64,000 nucleotides of DNA from JBPOJN01 sp052033505 (GCA_052033505.1 JBPOJN010000020.1:37173-101172), one strand, 5' to 3'; counted from the stretch's first letter, positions 40,649 through 49,597 are shown. A program made the numbers and translations. Notes: generated from the sequence alone by a model not told the origin.

Positions 40649-42572
40649 ATGAGTTTTTTTATCCAACCACCTTTATCCAGGAATATCGCTTTTATTTCCG
40701 ACCGGATCCACTGCGTTCGGGCCTATGGACCTTATAGCGCCGCATTAGAGGAGGAAGGTCCTGTCTCTTATTCGGGTTCGGGTAGGTCGTCAGGCGCCTT
40801 CGGCGTGCGCTCCTTCGGTCCATCGGAATCGCCGGTTAAGGCTTTGGACGCGTTACTGGAACTGTATCCTCATCCTGCACTGGCTTTCGTGCCGGCACCG
40901 GAAAAAGACGCAGGGCGCATTCTCGGAGCCAACCCTCTTTTCAGAAAGAGCTTCGCCGCTTTTCGGGGATCATCTTCTCATCTGCAGGATTACCTCCTGA
41001 AAGAAGATACGGCGGCCCTAGTCGCCCTTTCTCCGCACTCGGAATGGCGCAAGTCCGACGTGACTTTAAATGCTTCAAATGGTTCTCGGCGCTGCTTCGA
41101 TCTGCACGGTTCGGTCCGCATTCTACCAGGTATAGACGATCTCCCTCTGGGGCTTTTGTTTTTCATGGATACAACGGACCGCTGCGGATTGATCGAGAAG
41201 CTGAAGGAGGGTGAAGATCTGCGATGCATTTTAGAGAGCACGACGACGGACGTCGTATCTCGCATGACGCCCGAAGGCATCGTCACTTATATCTCTCCGG
41301 CCGGAGAGGTTTTGACGGGTTTCAAAGACGAAGAGGTGGTGGGACGTTCCGGCTATGAGTTCATCCATCCCGAAGACCTGGAGCGGATTCAACGCGACCA
41401 CGCCACGATACTGACGGAAAGCGTCCTGCATGTTTTCGAACACCGGACCCTTTGCAAAAACGGATCGTGGCGGTGGTTTGAGACGAGAGCACGCGCCGTC
41501 CGCGATCCTCAAAACGGCGCCATCACGGAGATACACAGTTCGCAACGGGACATTTCCGATAGGAAACGCTCCGAAGAAGAAAGCGAGGGGCTGTTGAGGA
41601 CATTATCGGCTTCGGCTGATTACGTCTGCTTGGTCGGATTCGACGGGCGGCTTTCGTTCGGCAACGACGCTTTGCGGCGATTGCGCGGGTGGGGGTCACA
41701 GGAAGATCTCTCTCAGGTTCTTTTGGAAACCCTTCAGCCGTCTTGGGCTGCCGACTTCATCAAAAACGTCGCGATGCCGACCGCCGTCACCGACGGGCTT
41801 TGGGTGGGCGAATCGGCGGTCCTGGATGGAAACGGAAACGAAATCCGGGTGTCGCTGATGATCAGCGCGCCAAAAAAAACCGTTCTGCAAATCACCTTTC
41901 CGTCGTCATGCATCGGCTGGATTCCTCCGCCCAGCAGCAAGCGCAGATAGCTATCGAAGCGGAAGCCTCGGCTTTGAGATTCGCCGGGCGCACGTTGGCC
42001 CACGACCTCAACAATCTTTTTTGCGTCCTCACGGTGAACCATCAATTCTTGGCGGAAGAAATGGATCGGCTTCAAAAAGAAGCTTCCGCATCGCCCTCCT
42101 CTTCGGCATCCGTCAGGGCTCGAGGCAAGACCTCGTCGTCGTCCCGGGATCCAAACCGTTCCTGGTCCCCGGCCCCGCGGGCGATTTAGTGCGCTTGATC
42201 GATAATCTCGTCGTCAACTCGCGCGAATCCATGAGCCGGCAACCGCAACCTCGACTTTTCATCCAGGCCGAAACCGTACAGCTGGATGAAAAATCCGCGG
42301 AGGAATTGAAACCTTCCACGGCCTTGTTCGCGCCGCGTCCCGGCCGATTCGTCCGCTTGCGCGTGCGCGATAACGGAAGCGGGATGAGCGCAGAGACGCT
42401 TAAGCAAATTTTTGAATTAGGTTTTTCGACCAAAGCCGAAAAGCCCGGTGCGAGAGGATTCGGGATGTCCATCGTCGCGAACACCATCAAAAAATCCGGA
42501 GGATTTCTCACAGTGGACAGCCGCCCCGAGGAGGGAACGACCTTCGACGCCTACCTGACTCAGGTGGGCTGA
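40649..42572 (+). pseudogene. PAS-type sensor histidine kinase, broken by two frameshifts
   Basis: The gene is read in three successive frames. 40649-41900 encodes PAS sensor domains (TTDVVSRMTPEGIVTYISPA, WRWFETRARAVRDPQNGAIT). A second frame carries the phospho-acceptor helix with LAHDLNN (about 41995-42015). The third frame carries the ATPase end with NLVVNSRES, RVRDNGSGMSAE and GFGMSIVANTIKKSGG, ending at 42572. Both shifts are -1 in sense. The first is explained by loss of one T from a run near 41897; the second lies between about 42085 and 42130. Whether this is true decay or assembly error cannot be told. A response regulator gene is not adjacent. The stretch between the helix and the N box is also short for the family. 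Confidence 0.75.
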
Positions 42573-43483
42573 GGTTGCCATTTCGCGCAGATTTTCTTGA
42601 AATTGCAGAAGCGGCAGGTTTGCTCGTTTTCGGTGAACGGGAAGTCTTCTTCGCGGGCCGTGTTGGCTTTTTCGTCGACGAGGTAGCGTTTCATCGCGGC
42701 GATGGAATTGCGGATGTAGTGCTTGGCGAAGTCGATCTTCGCCTCGATCATGGGGCGGACCGTGGATTTGACGACGTTCACGTTGCACTCGACGGTTTGA
42801 ACCCTCTCGGTAGGGATTTTGAAATATTCTTTCGAAAACATGCCGTAGCAGTCGAGCTGAATTTCGTTGTCGACGTCCTCGGATTTACCCGTCTTCCAGT
42901 CTACCACTTTCAGGCCTTCATCGTCTTCGTAAGCGAAATCGATTTTCACGTAGACGAGCGAGCCTTCGAAATCGAATTTCTGCATCGTTTCGATCAGGCG
43001 CCAGTTTTTAATCGGGATCGGCTTGATCGTGTTGGGGAACACGATGTTCGCGAAATTCGTAAAGCAGCGCCGGGCGTTATCGTGCACCTCGGCCCATTTT
43101 TGATCGGAGACGTTCTGCTCGTATTCGTGCTCGTAGAGGCCCAGGATTTTTCCGGGGGTCTCGCGGTATTGTTTCGACCGCGAGGCGCAAAAGTCGCGGC
43201 GCATCTCTTGCGTGATGCCTTCGAGGAATTTTTCGGAAGAAGCCTCTCCGTATTGTTGGAAGGTTTTTAAAAAATTCTCAATCGTGTGGTGTACGACCTC
43301 ACCCAGCCACATGTGGCGGCTTTTCAGATTTTTTAGGATGTAGATCTCGCGCGACTTGGGATCGCCGCCCCTCTCCCAGCCGCCCCAAGACCCGTAGTGA
43401 TGGTAGTAATATTGACGCGGGCACTCGCGGATTTTTTCATCGCGGGATTTCGACCAGGAAAACAGGTTTTGCAACGTCCCCAT
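42560..43483 (-). CDS. PD-(D/E)XK nuclease, Cas4/RecB-like, with Fe-S cysteines
   Basis: A 307-residue RecB-family nuclease. The catalytic core shows the acidic strand VKIDFAYEDDEGLKVVDWKTGKS (D, then DxK) and a following QLDCYGMF helix. Four cysteines are placed as in iron-sulfur nucleases: one near the N terminus (IRECPRQYYY) and three at the C terminus (ENEQTCRFCNFKKICAKW, CxxCxxxxxC). This layout is that of Cas4, AddB and PF12705-type proteins. No CRISPR array or cas1/2 gene is in the window, so it is a stand-alone DNA-processing nuclease. Its 3' end overlaps the kinase remnant by 13 bases. Confidence 0.85.
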   Translation of the reverse strand: MGTLQNLFSWSKSRDEKIRECPRQYYYHHYGSWGGWERGGDPKSREIYILKNLKSRHMWLGEVVHHTIENFLKTFQQYGEASSEKFLEGITQEMRRDFCASRSKQYRETPGKILGLYEHEYEQNVSDQKWAEVHDNARRCFTNFANIVFPNTIKPIPIKNWRLIETMQKFDFEGSLVYVKIDFAYEDDEGLKVVDWKTGKSEDVDNEIQLDCYGMFSKEYFKIPTERVQTVECNVNVVKSTVRPMIEAKIDFAKHYIRNSIAAMKRYLVDEKANTAREEDFPFTENEQTCRFCNFKKICAKWQPQPT

Positions 43484-43550
43484 GCGTCATGGGTATGTGA
43501 TGTTTTGCGCCTTGTCCAGGAACAGCCCCGCTGTTATCATGGAGCTTCCG

Positions 43551-43976
43551 ATGAAATCCCTTCCTTCCATTTCTTTGATTTCACTCATGGCAACCGTTTC
43601 TTTAGTTACGATTTCAGCATCGGCCCAGATTTCAGGTGGGGATCGCGGAGCGGTTTACCTTAATTTGGCCCCGGGAGAAGTCACCGAAGCCATGGATACG
43701 GGCGCCCTGCCGCTGAAAGTCGTTTTTCAGTCGGAGAGCGGCGTGAGTTATCCCGGAGTTTACACGCGTGTCTTCAACGCATCCGGCGTCGCGGTCTTTA
43801 GCCAGATGTGCGAGAAGCCTTGGCTTTTCCTGAATCTCCCCGAAGGCGACTATCACGTCATCGGCGTGGATCGCGATCACAAGATCACACGCATGCGGGC
43901 CTTCCGCGTCGGACCCGAAGGCTCACGGCAGAAAACCATTACTTTGGTTTGGCCCCGGTCGTCGGTAGGTTATTGA
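43551..43976 (+). CDS. Small secreted protein, unknown function
   Basis: A 141-residue exported protein with a Sec signal peptide (LISLMATVSLVTISASAQ) and a mature beta-rich domain resembling carboxypeptidase-regulatory-like folds (YPGVYTRVFNASGVAVF, WLFLNLPEGDYHVIGVD). The ATG at 43551 is preferred since the signal sequence starts there and GGAG lies upstream. It ends 38 bases inside the convergent yidC gene. Confidence 0.65.
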   Translation: MKSLPSISLISLMATVSLVTISASAQISGGDRGAVYLNLAPGEVTEAMDTGALPLKVVFQSESGVSYPGVYTRVFNASGVAVFSQMCEKPWLFLNLPEGDYHVIGVDRDHKITRMRAFRVGPEGSRQKTITLVWPRSSVGY

Positions 43977-45678
43977 CGGGCTCGCCTTTGAAGTTTCCGC
44001 GGAACACGTCGCGCCAACGAATTCCCTTCTGATACATCCACTGCTGCAAGACGCTGAAGAACGTGTTCACAAAAATATAGACGACCAAGCCTACGGGCAG
44101 AAAGAGCATGAACCCCGTGAACATGATCGGCATGATCATCATCATTTGTTTCTGAGTCGGATCGGCTGAAGGGTTCGGCGTGAGCTTTTGCTGCAGGACC
44201 ATCATGATCCCCAAAAGAATCGGCATGATCAAGTAGGGATCCGGCGCGGATAAGTCGCGGTAAATCCCGAAAAACGGCGCGTGATAGAGCTCGATCGAGT
44301 TGTACAGAACCTTATAGAGCACGATGTAGACCGGCATCTGCAACAACATCGGCAGGCATCCGCCCGCAGGATTGATCTTATGTTGGCGGAACAAAGCCAT
44401 GGTCTCGGCGTTCAGACCCTGCCGGTCGTTCTTGTATTTTTCCTTGAGCGCATTGATCTTGGGCTGAAGCTTTTGCATTTCCCTCATCTGTTTCATGGAC
44501 TTGACCGTCAGGGGATTGGTCAGAATCTTGATGAATAGGGTCAGGAGAATGATCGCCAAGCCCCAGTTTTTCACGGCAACGTAGAAAAATTGCAGGAGCT
44601 TCAAGATCGGCAGCGCCAAGATCGCGAACCATCCGTAATCGATGACGTCTTCCAAACCCACCTGTGCGGCGGCGAGCGAGGCGCGCTCTTTCGGGCCCAC
44701 GTAAAACGCGTACAATTCCTCATGCCGTCCGCCGGCCGGGATTTTCACGGTCGCGGGATAAAGCGACATGTTCAAGAAGTCGCCGTCCTGCTTCATCGAA
44801 AGGAACTCATCCGACGACACACGCTTCGAGATCAACGAGACTAGGAAATAACGGTCCGCGATGCCGGCCCAGGGGATTTCCCCAGTCACCGCGATCGGTT
44901 CGTCCGCTTTTTCCTTGTGTACGACCTTTGTGCCGGTTTTGTAGACGAAGCCGCGGTGATTGCCCGGACCTTTTAAGAAATTGAACGTGCTGGGCGGCGG
45001 CGGCGGGAATTGACGCGCGGTCCAGCTCAAGCCCAGTTGGCCCTGGAATTCTTCGCTTCTCTTGTTTTCAACCGTCACTTTGAGGTTCAGCAGATATCCC
45101 GTATCGTCCCATTCGTAGGACTTGGTGATTTTCAGGCCTTCGTTCTCGCCTTCGAAGGCGATGTGCTTGTCGTCTTTTGAATCCGGTTCGCCCCGGGAAT
45201 CGACGTCAGGTGACGCAGAAACACCGGGAGCAGCGCCGGTAGCGGAGGTCACTTTTTGATAAAAATCATCGCCCGGGAGCGGGGCGTTGCAAGAACGGCA
45301 GACGATCTGCAGGGATTTCTCATCCTCATAAGGCAGTAGGTTGATCGGAGGGCTGTCCTTCTTCACGGTTTCATGGAATTTTTTTAAGTAAGCCTTGGAG
45401 AGCCGGCCGCCGTGGCTCTTCCACTCCAGCGTCTTGACCAATGTCTCACGCAGCGTCGTCGTTTCGGGCTTCGGCGCGAACGTCTGATTTTTTGCGGGCA
45501 TACCGGGAGTCTGCGGTTGGGCCGCGGCCGTTTCGGGCGACGGCGCTCCGGCGACGGTCGTGGTAGCGGGTGCGACGGCCGTCATCTGACTCTGGCCGAA
45601 GAGAAAGTACCAGCCGATCAATACCGCGAACGACAATCCGGCCGCCAGCAGGGAGCGATGTTCATCTTTTAATTTCAT
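43939..45678 (-). CDS. yidC: Membrane protein insertase YidC
   Basis: YidC inserts and folds inner-membrane proteins, alone or with SecYEG. The 579-residue protein has an N-terminal membrane helix (residues 11-28), a large periplasmic domain (about 60-340) and the five-helix core, with NWGLAIILLTLFIKILTNPL and MPVYIVLYKVLYNSIELYHA. A Gram-negative-type long periplasmic domain is present. It contains an unusual IVCRSCNAPLPGDDF insert with a CxxC pair, not usual in YidC. A basic/hydrophobic tail ends the protein. It is the last gene of the rpmH-rnpA-yidD-yidC operon. Confidence 0.95.
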   Translation of the reverse strand: MKLKDEHRSLLAAGLSFAVLIGWYFLFGQSQMTAVAPATTTVAGAPSPETAAAQPQTPGMPAKNQTFAPKPETTTLRETLVKTLEWKSHGGRLSKAYLKKFHETVKKDSPPINLLPYEDEKSLQIVCRSCNAPLPGDDFYQKVTSATGAAPGVSASPDVDSRGEPDSKDDKHIAFEGENEGLKITKSYEWDDTGYLLNLKVTVENKRSEEFQGQLGLSWTARQFPPPPPSTFNFLKGPGNHRGFVYKTGTKVVHKEKADEPIAVTGEIPWAGIADRYFLVSLISKRVSSDEFLSMKQDGDFLNMSLYPATVKIPAGGRHEELYAFYVGPKERASLAAAQVGLEDVIDYGWFAILALPILKLLQFFYVAVKNWGLAIILLTLFIKILTNPLTVKSMKQMREMQKLQPKINALKEKYKNDRQGLNAETMALFRQHKINPAGGCLPMLLQMPVYIVLYKVLYNSIELYHAPFFGIYRDLSAPDPYLIMPILLGIMMVLQQKLTPNPSADPTQKQMMMIMPIMFTGFMLFLPVGLVVYIFVNTFFSVLQQWMYQKGIRWRDVFRGNFKGEPVNNLPTTGAKPK

Positions 45679-45695
45679 AGGATTTTTCCTTAGCC

Positions 45696-45968
45696 TTAAA
45701 CGGGGTCATAGCCGCCTTCGTGGAAGGGGTGGCATTTACTCAGTCTTTTTAAAATCAGAATTAGGGCGTGACCGATGGAATGTTTTCGTACGGCCTCGGA
45801 GGCATAATGGGAACAGCTGGGTTCGAATCGGCAGCACTTCCCGAAAACCAAGGATAACGTCCCTTGGTAGAGGGTGATCAACAAAAGCAGCCCACGCGAA
45901 ACCCACTTATCCCCAGATTTAGGGGGTCTTGGGGATAATTTTTCTAAGCTCTTGGAAAATTTGAGCAT
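45696..45968 (-). CDS. yidD: Membrane protein insertion efficiency factor YidD
   Basis: A small amphipathic protein that assists insertion through YidC. The 90-residue protein has the family core CCRFEPSCSHYASEAVRKHS and RLSKCHPFHEGGYDPV. The N-terminal 25 residues are an extension of uncertain use, as the start overlaps rnpA by 50 bases; a later start would also be possible. It lies 17 bases upstream of yidC in the operon order expected near the origin. Confidence 0.92.
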   Translation of the reverse strand: MLKFSKSLEKLSPRPPKSGDKWVSRGLLLLITLYQGTLSLVFGKCCRFEPSCSHYASEAVRKHSIGHALILILKRLSKCHPFHEGGYDPV

Positions 45969-46209
45969 TTTTTATCTTTACCGCTTCTTGTCCCATCGTC
46001 ACTCGGCAAATTACCAGCGTCCCGAGGTCATTTTTCTGCGTTTTTGCCCCCAAAAACTGCTGCCGGAAAAACTCCCGGACGACCCTTTTCACACGATTGC
46101 GGTCGACGGCGCGGCGGATTTTCTTGGTGACGAGCACACGGATCTCGTCCCCCGCTTCCCGATGCGGGCGGACGGTGATCTGAAAATGAGGAAGAGAAAA
46201 CTTTTTCAA
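45919..46209 (-). CDS. rnpA: Ribonuclease P protein component
   Basis: RnpA is the protein subunit that helps RNase P RNA process tRNA 5' ends. The core motif KKIRRAVDRNRVKRVVREFF contains the RNR signature. From the TTG at 46209 the protein has 96 residues. It begins directly at the first beta strand (FQITVRPH) and lacks the usual N-terminal helix with its R-L-x-x-x-x-E/D-F block. A stop codon 9 codons upstream in frame, within rpmH, rules out a long N-terminal extension. It overlaps yidD by 50 bases and starts 1 base after the rpmH stop codon. Confidence 0.88.
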   Translation of the reverse strand: MKKFSLPHFQITVRPHREAGDEIRVLVTKKIRRAVDRNRVKRVVREFFRQQFLGAKTQKNDLGTLVICRVTMGQEAVKIKNAQIFQELRKIIPKTP

Positions 46210-46210
46210 A

Positions 46211-46360
46211 TTATTTTTTGGAGACGGAAACGGTCAGACGTGCACGTTTTTTCTGACGGCGACGCTTCAACACCTTCCGGCCGCCGGGAGATTTCATGCG
46301 CTTGCGAAATCCGTGAGTCTTCATTCGCTTCTTTTTATGGGGCTGAAAAGTTCTTTTCAC
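46211..46360 (-). CDS. rpmH: 50S ribosomal protein L34
   Basis: A 49-residue ribosomal protein with the complete L34 pattern: MKRTFQPHKKKRMKTHGFRK then RMKSPGGRKVLKRRRQKKRA and a short tail. It starts with GTG at 46360, with an AGAGG ribosome binding site upstream. It is the first gene of the leftward operon of the origin region and is divergent from dnaA across 400 bases. Confidence 0.97.
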   Translation of the reverse strand: MKRTFQPHKKKRMKTHGFRKRMKSPGGRKVLKRRRQKKRARLTVSVSKK

Positions 46361-46443
46361 GGTGTGTGCCTCTTTCTCGTTTGAGATTTTCTTCGTTTTT
46401 GCCCCATTTTTCGGGGTTTTTCGGGTTCTTTTTCGAAAGGGGT

Positions 46444-46472
46444 AGGTAAAGAGCGAGGGGCGTTTCTGTCAA
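46444..46472 (-). promoter_or_regulatory. Promoter for the rpmH-rnpA-yidD-yidC operon
   Basis: On the minus strand a perfect TTGACA is followed by 17 bases and TTACCT. The predicted transcript begins about 75 bases before the rpmH GTG. A CCCC-loop-GGGG hairpin (about 46402-46416) lies in that leader and could affect it. Confidence 0.5.
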
Positions 46473-46760
46473 CGGGAAATTTTTTTATTTTATTTCAAGG
46501 ACTTCGGGAAAATAAATTTTTCTCCGGATTTTTTCTAGACAACGATTTTCTTTTTTGACAAGACCGCCGAGCTTTTTTTGCAGAAATTTTCTGCCGAGAT
46601 TTTTTCCACGGGAAATAAAAAAGTAAAAAAAGCCGTAATCTTTTCGTGGGGGCTGTAAACGTTTTCCCAGGGTCTTTTTTGAGATCTTGGTTCTTTAGTC
46701 AATCGTCGACCGTTTATTCACAGCTGTGGATAATTTTGTTGATAACTCTAGGAGAGGCCT
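46473..46760. other. Candidate oriC: AT-rich unwinding region and DnaA boxes upstream of dnaA
   Basis: The rpmH-dnaA intergenic region is the classical origin location. 46473-46660 has long A/T runs (TTTTTTTATTTTATTTC, GGAAATAAAAAAGTAAAAAAAG) fit for a DNA-unwinding element. Two consensus DnaA boxes follow at 46714-46733. This is position and sequence evidence only; base-composition skew was not computed. Confidence 0.7.
46714..46733. promoter_or_regulatory. Two head-to-head DnaA boxes
   Basis: TTATTCACA at 46714-46722 and the reverse complement of TTATCCACA at 46725-46733 face each other with a 2-base gap, 28 bases before the dnaA start codon. They could serve origin function and dnaA autoregulation. 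Confidence 0.8.
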
Positions 46761-48200
46761 GTGCTGGCTCTGTCTCCCAAGTGGCTTTTTGTCGAAAAAA
46801 AGCTCGAGGAATTGAATAGTTCGCCCGCTTGGACGGGTCAGGTCACTTCACTGCCCTCTTCTTCTCCGGATGAAGGTCCGGCGAAGCTCACGCTACAGGT
46901 TCGCAGCCCGTTCGTGCGTGATTGGCTCCGGGAAAACTTCCTGCCGAACCTCCAAAAAGAACTCGATACGCTTCCTGGCGAGGCGCTGACGATCCAAGTT
47001 TTGGTCTCTTCCGCCGCGGCGCCGACTCCCTCAGTTGCCGTTTCTGCACCGAAAAATTTTCCCGAAGATTTTAAATCGCCCGCTGCACCCGCTGGGATCG
47101 AGACGTCCGCCAAAACAGCCTTCGAAGAACCTTCTTCTGAGGAAGTCTCTGAAAAAACCGTTTCAAAAAAGATCGTTCACGAGAGTTTGAAGTTCAAATC
47201 CAGCTTCGAGAGCTTCGTCATCGGCTATTCGAATCAATTCGCGCATGCCGCCGCCATGGCAGTCGCGAAACTGCCGGGCAAAAACTACAATCCGCTCTTC
47301 ATTTACGGTGGCGTGGGTTTGGGCAAGACACACTTGCTGAACGCCATCGGCATTGAAATCCTTAAAAAAGATCCTTCCGCGCGTGTCATCTTCACCTCGT
47401 CCGAAAAATTCATGAACGAGCTGATCTACTGCATGCGCTTCGACAAGATGGTGGAGTTCCGCCGGAAGTACCGCGACCGTTGCGACGTGATGTTGATCGA
47501 CGACATCCAGTTCATCGCGGGTAAGGAACGTACGCAGGAGGAATTCTTCCATACGTTCAACCATCTCTACGACCTTCAGAAGCAGATCGTACTGACCAGT
47601 GACAAGTCTCCGCGAGAGATTCCGGACTTGGAAGAACGTTTAAAGTCGCGTTTCGAATGGGGACTTCAGGCCGACATCCAGGTGCCGGACCTCGAGACGC
47701 GCATCGCGATTTTACGCAAGAAAGCCGAAGACGATGGTATCCCGCTCGAAGACGAGCTGGGTCTTTTCTTGGCTTCGAACATCAAATCCAACGTCCGCGA
47801 GCTGGAAGGCTCTTTGATCCGGCTAAACGCCTTGGCGACCCTGAACAAAATCCCCTTAAGCGTGAATCTCGCGCGCGAGGGGCTGAAGAACATCTTAGGC
47901 GACATGGATCGCATTTTGACCGTCGAACAGATCCAAAAGGTCGTCGCGGACTATTATAAGATCCGCTTGGCCGATCTGACCGGAAAGCGGCGCATGCGGA
48001 GTTTCGCCCTGCCGCGTCAAATCGCCATGTATCTCTGCCGCAAGCACGTGCGATCGTCCTACCCGGAAATCGGCTACAAGTTCGGCGGCAAAGACCACTC
48101 GACTGTCGTCCATGCCTTTTCTAAGATCCAAAAAGACGTCGCCTCCGACAAAACCCTGCAAAATCACATCGGCACTCTCGAACAAGCCCTCTTTAGATAG
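46761..48200 (+). CDS. dnaA: Chromosomal replication initiator protein DnaA
   Basis: DnaA binds DnaA boxes and unwinds oriC. The 479-residue protein begins with GTG after AGGAGA. Domain I (about 1-80) is followed by a Pro/Ala/Ser-rich domain II (about 85-130) and the AAA+ domain III with NPLFIYGGVGLGKTHLLNAI, CDVMLIDDIQFIAGKE and LKSRFEWGL. Domain IV ends with FGGKDHSTVVHAFSKI, the DnaA-box-binding signature. Two DnaA boxes lie directly upstream, consistent with self-regulation. Confidence 0.98.
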   Translation: MLALSPKWLFVEKKLEELNSSPAWTGQVTSLPSSSPDEGPAKLTLQVRSPFVRDWLRENFLPNLQKELDTLPGEALTIQVLVSSAAAPTPSVAVSAPKNFPEDFKSPAAPAGIETSAKTAFEEPSSEEVSEKTVSKKIVHESLKFKSSFESFVIGYSNQFAHAAAMAVAKLPGKNYNPLFIYGGVGLGKTHLLNAIGIEILKKDPSARVIFTSSEKFMNELIYCMRFDKMVEFRRKYRDRCDVMLIDDIQFIAGKERTQEEFFHTFNHLYDLQKQIVLTSDKSPREIPDLEERLKSRFEWGLQADIQVPDLETRIAILRKKAEDDGIPLEDELGLFLASNIKSNVRELEGSLIRLNALATLNKIPLSVNLAREGLKNILGDMDRILTVEQIQKVVADYYKIRLADLTGKRRMRSFALPRQIAMYLCRKHVRSSYPEIGYKFGGKDHSTVVHAFSKIQKDVASDKTLQNHIGTLEQALFR

Positions 48201-48484
48201 ATAGTCGCTCCTCCTTCGCTCTTCTCTTTCTTAATTTCTTCCTTAGGAATTCCTTGGGATAACTTACGTATAACTTTTCGGCTCGGGCGCGTGTCCCAAC
48301 TTATCCCCCACCATCCCCACATTCCCCACAGCCTACAAGCCTCTAATCAGCCTCGTTTCATGCGTCGTAAGTCCAAAATAAGGCTTCACTTTCTGGGTTG
48401 TCCCCACTAAGTTTGGTGCACTACTGCTACGACTACTATCTTTGGATTTTAAACAAATAAAAGAAGAAGGGCTGTGGAGAGCTT
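48201..48484. other. dnaA-dnaN intergenic region with degenerate DnaA-box-like sites
   Basis: Four 9-base near-matches (7 of 9) to TTATCCACA lie at about 48254-48262 (minus), 48301-48309, 48322-48330 and 48473-48481 (minus). A local AT-rich stretch at 48440-48470 (TTTTAAACAAATAAAAGAAG) could be a second unwinding region, so the origin may be two-part around dnaA, as in some bacteria. No gene is seen. Confidence 0.45.
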
Positions 48485-49597
48485 GTGGAATTTAAAATCA
48501 AGAAGACGGATTTTCTAAACCTCCTCAAAGGACCTCAAGGCATCGTCGAGAAACGCGGCACAATGCCGATCCTCTCGAACATCCTCTTGGAGTCCGTCGA
48601 AAAGGGAGAACTGAAAGTCACCGCGACCGATCTGGAAATTTCGCTGATCGCCGAAGGCGCCGCCGAGATCCGTTCTCCCGGAAAAGTCGTCTTGAACGCG
48701 CGTAACCTCTACGAAATCGTCAAAGAAGCCCCAGATGAAAATATCTTAGTCACGAAACGTGACGCCCACGGTGTCGAGATCACCTCAGGCAAGGCGAAGT
48801 TCCGTATGGTCGGCATGAACCCGGAAGAGTTCCCGAAACTGCCCCAGAATGCGCGTAAAGACGCCACACCGATTGACGCCGAAGACTTGGAAGAGATGAT
48901 CGCAAAGACTTTCTATGCGACCTCGAGCGACGAGACGCGCTACACGCTCAGCGGCTTGTATTGGGTAAAAGTTTCCAAAGCCGGTAAATCTTACTTACGT
49001 TTAGTCGCGACCGATGGGCATCGTTTGGCCTACGACGAAAGAGAATCCTCGAAGTGGAACCTGCCCAAGGGGATCATCGTACCGCGCAAAGGCATCGTGG
49101 AATTGAAAAGCCTCTTGTCGTCCGGCGCCGGCGACCTTTTTATCTCGGTCGACGAACGATCGATTATTTTTCAAAAAGGGAAAACGACCCTCATCGTGCG
49201 TTTGGTCGAAGGCGAGTTTCCATCGTACGAAATGGTTATCCCACAATCTTCCGACAAAATTGTCTCCGTCGATCGCGCCTTACTCACGGGAGCCTTGAGA
49301 CGCGCCTCCATCATGACCTCTGACCAGGTTAAGGGCGTGCGCATGAGTTTCGGTTCTGGGGCCTTGGAAGTCAGCTCGTCGCACCCGGACTTGGGCGAAG
49401 CCCGCGAGGAATTGGCGATCGATTACAAAGGCGCGAATTTCCAGGTGGGTTTCAATCCGCGTTATTTTTTGGACGTCTTGAACGCGGTCGAAGACGAAAA
49501 AGTGATTTTGGAATTGAAGGACGAAGTTTCGGCCTGCGTAGTCCGCTCCGAATTCGACCGTGGTTTTCTCGCTCTCGTCATGCCGATGAGAATATAA
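48485..49597 (+). CDS. dnaN: DNA polymerase III beta clamp DnaN
   Basis: The sliding clamp of replicative DNA polymerase. The 370-residue length and three-fold domain pattern are normal: TMPILSNILLESVEKG in the first domain, LSGLYWVKV and LVATDGHRLAYDERE in the second, and RRASIMTSDQVKGVRM with the C-terminal VMPMRI (the M-P-M-R-x end). It starts with GTG after GGAGAG. It is followed 18 bases later by gyrB; the recF gene often found between them is absent. Confidence 0.97.
   Translation: MEFKIKKTDFLNLLKGPQGIVEKRGTMPILSNILLESVEKGELKVTATDLEISLIAEGAAEIRSPGKVVLNARNLYEIVKEAPDENILVTKRDAHGVEITSGKAKFRMVGMNPEEFPKLPQNARKDATPIDAEDLEEMIAKTFYATSSDETRYTLSGLYWVKVSKAGKSYLRLVATDGHRLAYDERESSKWNLPKGIIVPRKGIVELKSLLSSGAGDLFISVDERSIIFQKGKTTLIVRLVEGEFPSYEMVIPQSSDKIVSVDRALLTGALRRASIMTSDQVKGVRMSFGSGALEVSSSHPDLGEAREELAIDYKGANFQVGFNPRYFLDVLNAVEDEKVILELKDEVSACVVRSEFDRGFLALVMPMRI

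Noticed and set aside
41873..41880. Programmed -1 frameshift at an A8 run in the sensor kinase gene
   Set aside because: A shift there would lose the last strand of the PAS domain (TVLQITF), which reads well in the first frame. A base loss near 41897 explains the break better, and a second shift would still be needed.
42560..43483. CRISPR-Cas locus suggested by a Cas4-like nuclease
   Set aside because: No repeat-spacer array and no cas1, cas2 or effector genes were seen anywhere in the window.
46400..46425. CCCC-loop-GGGG hairpin followed by T-run on the plus strand, looking like a terminator
   Set aside because: No plus-strand gene ends there, and it lies in the leader of rpmH on the other strand. 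Kept only as a remark.
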